Shown piece after piece: positions 7,665-9,634 of a DNA stretch of 9,634 nt. The position numbers and the translations under genes are program-made. Each line of letters opens with the position of its first letter. The stretch's first letter is position 1. This DNA is from an uncultured Flavobacterium sp. (GTDB lineage: Bacteria > Bacteroidota > Bacteroidia > Flavobacteriales > Flavobacteriaceae): positions 1 through 9,634 of the forward strand of contig CAMPIZ010000043.1 of the NCBI GenBank assembly GCA_946886675.1, written 5' to 3'. Below the pieces are notes generated by a model. It was not told the origin of the DNA and searched no databases. It saw only the letters and a list, made by a program, of their open reading frames with translations.

Positions 7665-7862
7665 CTATTTATTTAAGAAAGAATCTGACTTTCCTGTTGT
7701 CATTAGTTTAATTATCAGGAATAGTATGGCGATAACTTCAAAAAATAAGCCCGTAATAAGCGTTATAGATGCTCCGGGCCAGTGCATAATTTTAAAGAGC
7801 GCACCAACTATTGTAATTAAACTTCCTAGTAAAAATACTACAATTATATGTTTGTACTTCAT
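7665..7862 (-). CDS. GldL-like two-helix membrane protein
   Basis: A 65-aa protein that is almost only two transmembrane helices, at about residues 6-25 and 31-53, with a short polar tail. The segment GALFKIMHWPGAS at 20-32 followed by LITGLFFE at 35-42 is the motif seen in the N-terminal hairpin of GldL, the inner-membrane motor subunit of gliding motility and type IX secretion. GldL's channel residues are Lys in helix 1, His three residues later and Glu in helix 2; here they would be Lys24, His27 and Glu42. The long cytoplasmic part of GldL is absent, so it is not gldL itself. Many small Bacteroidota proteins carry this motif without known function. It starts 2 nt after the DUF1304 gene and ends 2 nt before the secreted-protein gene, so the three are very likely translated from one transcript. 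Confidence 0.78.
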   Translation of the reverse strand: MKYKHIIVVFLLGSLITIVGALFKIMHWPGASITLITGLFFEVIAILFLIIKLMTTGKSDSFLNK

Positions 7863-7864
7863 AA

Positions 7865-8230
7865 TTAAATATTAAAATATAAGCACAGCATGCCCAGCAA
7901 TGCAGGCAATCCCTGTATGTATAAAATGTTTTTCTGTATAGTGCTTCCGCCAAAGATCCCAGCTAACAACACACAACCTAAAAAGAACATGGCTATGTTT
8001 GTACTCCATTCAGGATTGCGTATAAGTAATGACCACAGCAGTCCGGCTGCCAGAAAGCCATTGTATAACCCCTGGTTTGCAGCCATAGCCCTTGTTTTTA
8101 CAAAAAAATCGGGAGGGAATTTTTTAAACACCTTTTTGCCGCGGGTTGTCCACGCAAAAGTTTCCAGCCAGAAAATGTATAGGTGGAGTAGTGCTACAAA
8201 CATTACTAATACTGATGATACTATCTCCAT
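7865..8230 (-). CDS. DUF1304 family membrane protein
   Basis: A complete 121-aa integral membrane protein with four predicted helices (about 4-22, 51-69, 78-97 and 103-120). It carries the hallmark DUF1304 segments: HLYIFWLETFAWTT at 16-29, NQGLYNGFLAAGLLW at 52-66 and QGLPALLG at 106-113. The loop between helices 1 and 2 is basic (RGKKVFKK). The family is widespread in bacteria and its biochemical role is not known to me. The gene begins 11 nt after the RimK-fusion stop codon and ends 2 nt before the GldL-like gene, so it is the second gene of the operon. Confidence 0.92.
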   Translation of the reverse strand: MEIVSSVLVMFVALLHLYIFWLETFAWTTRGKKVFKKFPPDFFVKTRAMAANQGLYNGFLAAGLLWSLLIRNPEWSTNIAMFFLGCVLLAGIFGGSTIQKNILYIQGLPALLGMLCLYFNI

Positions 8231-8241
8231 ATATTAAAGTT

Positions 8242-9606
8242 TTACAGTTTAAAATTCTTTTCAATAGCTCTTATCATTTCGCCTGCAATATCTTTATTGG
8301 TTGCGCCCTCTATGCCTTCAAGTCCGGGAGAGGAGTTAACCTCAAGCAATAATGGCCCTTTAGACGAGCGTATAATATCTACACCTGCTACTTTAAGCCC
8401 CATAGCTTTGGCAGCTTTAATGGCTATTTTCTTTTCTTCAGGTGTAGCTTTTATAATAGAAGCTGTTCCGCCAAGGTGAATGTTTGCCCTAAACTCGCCC
8501 GGAAGCGCCTCTCTCTGTATAGCGGCTACTACTTTGCCGTCTATTACAAAACAGCGTATATCCTTACCGTTTGCCTCCTTAATAAATTCCTGTACCAGTA
8601 TATTGGCATTAAGGCTTTTAAAAGCGTTTATAACACTCTCTGCAGCCTTTTTGGTCTCTGCCAGTACTACACCTTTACCCTGTGTGCCTTCTAACAACTT
8701 AACAATAAGCGGAGAACCGCCCACCATTTTTATAAGGTCGTTGGTATCAAGAGGAGAGTTGGCAAATCCTGTGGTAGGAATATCTATACCGCTGTTAAGG
8801 AGCAGCTGAAGCGAATACAGCTTATCCCTTGACTGGCTGATAGCCGAAGCAGAGTTGAGGCAAAAAACTTTTAAAGCCTCAAAGTGGCGTGTAAGCGCAC
8901 AGCCGTAAAATGTCATACTTGGGCGTATACGTGGTATAACGGCATCAAAATCGTTAAGTACCCTGCCGCCCCTGTAATGTATCTCAGGAGTTTCGGCATC
9001 CAGCTTCATGTAACAGTACTTCAGGTTTAAAAAGTGCATTTCATGTCCGCGCATTTCACCTGCTTCCATAATACGCCTGTTACTGTAAAGCTCAGGATTG
9101 CTTGCTAAAACCCCTATCCGAAGGCCTTTTTTAGGCTCGTCGTTTTTATCATAATATTCTTTAAGCTTCTCATAAGTAGGCTGGCCTAATAGATACTTTT
9201 GCTCCGGGTCTACCAAAAGGCGCCCGCTCATGGCTTCACGCCCTAACAGCATACGGAAACCCATAGAGTCGCGGTTGGTAAGTGTTACTTCCACATCCCA
9301 GTGAGCATCGCCTATTTGTATCTGTGCAGTTATTACATAACGTTTTTCGCGGTAGCCGCTTGAGCTTTTTACAATTCGCTTATCTACAAGGGGGGCCTCG
9401 CAGTGAATAACTGTTTTTGTATTGTTTTGTATAGGGTTGATATCAAACTTTACCCAGTTATCCCCGTCCTTTATAAAAGGGGAGATGTTAACTGCGTGGA
9501 GTGCAGAGGTTTTTGCACCAGAATCTACACGGGCTTTGATTGCGGGGATGCCAAGGCCGGGAAAAGCGCACCATTCTTCGCTTCCTACGATAACTTTATC
9601 GAACAT
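8242..9606 (-). CDS. rimK: Retropepsin-like protease domain fused to RimK (ribosomal protein S6 glutamate ligase)
   Basis: A 454-aa two-domain protein. Residues of about 1-142 match the family labelled ATP-dependent zinc protease (RimB-like). They carry [13 protein letters not shown] at 26-38, the Asp-Ser/Thr-Gly-Ala signature of retropepsin-like aspartic proteases (Asp28), and the MLLGRE element at 119-124. After a linker (about 143-160), residues 161-454 are very close to E. coli RimK, an ATP-grasp ligase that adds glutamates to the C-terminus of ribosomal protein S6. Visible in it are [13 protein letters not shown] at 223-235, [11 protein letters not shown] at 259-269, the glycine-rich ATP loop EGTQGKG at 306-312, VQEFIKEA at 338-345, [10 protein letters not shown] at 371-380, and Asp410, Glu422 and Asn424 for metal binding. 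Both parts look intact. RimB and RimK are separate in some proteobacteria; the fused form is, as far as I recall, known in Bacteroidota. It heads a four-gene operon. Only 28 bp of upstream sequence are in view. Confidence 0.94.
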   Translation of the reverse strand: MFDKVIVGSEEWCAFPGLGIPAIKARVDSGAKTSALHAVNISPFIKDGDNWVKFDINPIQNNTKTVIHCEAPLVDKRIVKSSSGYREKRYVITAQIQIGDAHWDVEVTLTNRDSMGFRMLLGREAMSGRLLVDPEQKYLLGQPTYEKLKEYYDKNDEPKKGLRIGVLASNPELYSNRRIMEAGEMRGHEMHFLNLKYCYMKLDAETPEIHYRGGRVLNDFDAVIPRIRPSMTFYGCALTRHFEALKVFCLNSASAISQSRDKLYSLQLLLNSGIDIPTTGFANSPLDTNDLIKMVGGSPLIVKLLEGTQGKGVVLAETKKAAESVINAFKSLNANILVQEFIKEANGKDIRCFVIDGKVVAAIQREALPGEFRANIHLGGTASIIKATPEEKKIAIKAAKAMGLKVAGVDIIRSSKGPLLLEVNSSPGLEGIEGATNKDIAGEMIRAIEKNFKL

Positions 9607-9634
9607 TTTTAAAAGTATTTACACTATCTAAAGT

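Larger units (their letters stand above)
7249..9606 (-). other. Predicted four-gene operon: rimK fusion, DUF1304, GldL-like, secreted protein
   Basis: Four genes on the minus strand are separated by only 11, 2 and 2 nt, with no room for promoters or terminators between them, so they are very likely one transcription unit. The promoter would lie mostly beyond the right edge. The order is a cytoplasmic S6-modifying enzyme, then two small membrane proteins, then one exported protein. Whether they share a task or are only cotranscribed cannot be told from the sequence. Confidence 0.8.

Noticed and set aside
8480..8809. A 109-codon open frame on the plus strand opposite rimK
   Set aside because: It is antisense to highly conserved RimK coding sequence and shows no family features.
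9610..9617. TACTTTTA on the minus strand before rimK, seven of eight matches to the -7 consensus
   Set aside because: It is only 3 nt from the start codon and its -33 partner would lie outside the window, so it cannot be supported.
1..9634. tRNA or rRNA genes, CRISPR arrays, insertion sequences, att sites and toxin-antitoxin pairs
   Set aside because: None was seen on reading both strands; almost all of the window is filled by recognisable chromosomal genes.

Overview
The window looks like the chromosome of a member of the Bacteroidota, most likely Flavobacteriaceae. It is AT-rich (about 40 % G+C by eye) and uses ATA heavily as an isoleucine codon. Gene starts lack Shine-Dalgarno sequences, and candidate promoters resemble the flavobacterial TTG / TAnnTTTG type. 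Several proteins are of kinds common in this group: a retropepsin-RimK fusion, a small GldL-like membrane hairpin, and a DUF1304 protein. No tRNA, rRNA, insertion sequence, phage gene, CRISPR array or conjugation gene was seen. It reads as ordinary chromosome, not a mobile island.

Layout. (1) Positions 1-2916, minus strand: gcvT (glycine cleavage T protein), then 6 nt downstream a secreted S41 carboxy-terminal processing protease that runs off the left edge. (2) Positions 2917-3075: an AT-rich divergent spacer with short direct repeats. (3) Positions 3076-6153, plus strand: nnr, a bifunctional NAD(P)HX epimerase/dehydratase, then hutH, histidine ammonia-lyase. hutH ends in a strong hairpin terminator (6158-6183) that can also serve the converging minus-strand genes. 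(4) Positions 6208-7161, minus strand: a GNAT acetyltransferase followed by a MmcQ/YjbR-family protein. (5) Positions 7249-9606, minus strand: a four-gene run with gaps of 11, 2 and 2 nt, in transcription order a retropepsin-RimK fusion, a DUF1304 membrane protein, a 65-residue GldL-like hairpin and a small secreted protein of unknown function.

Most of the window is metabolism and housekeeping: one-carbon metabolism, repair of hydrated nicotinamide cofactors, histidine breakdown, envelope proteolysis and ribosomal protein S6 modification. I see no convincing new defence or mobile system. The part most worth a second look is the 7249-9606 operon, where a protein that may both add and remove glutamates is tightly packed with three small envelope proteins. 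One of these keeps the Lys/His/Glu residues known from the GldL proton channel, but no GldM partner is in view.
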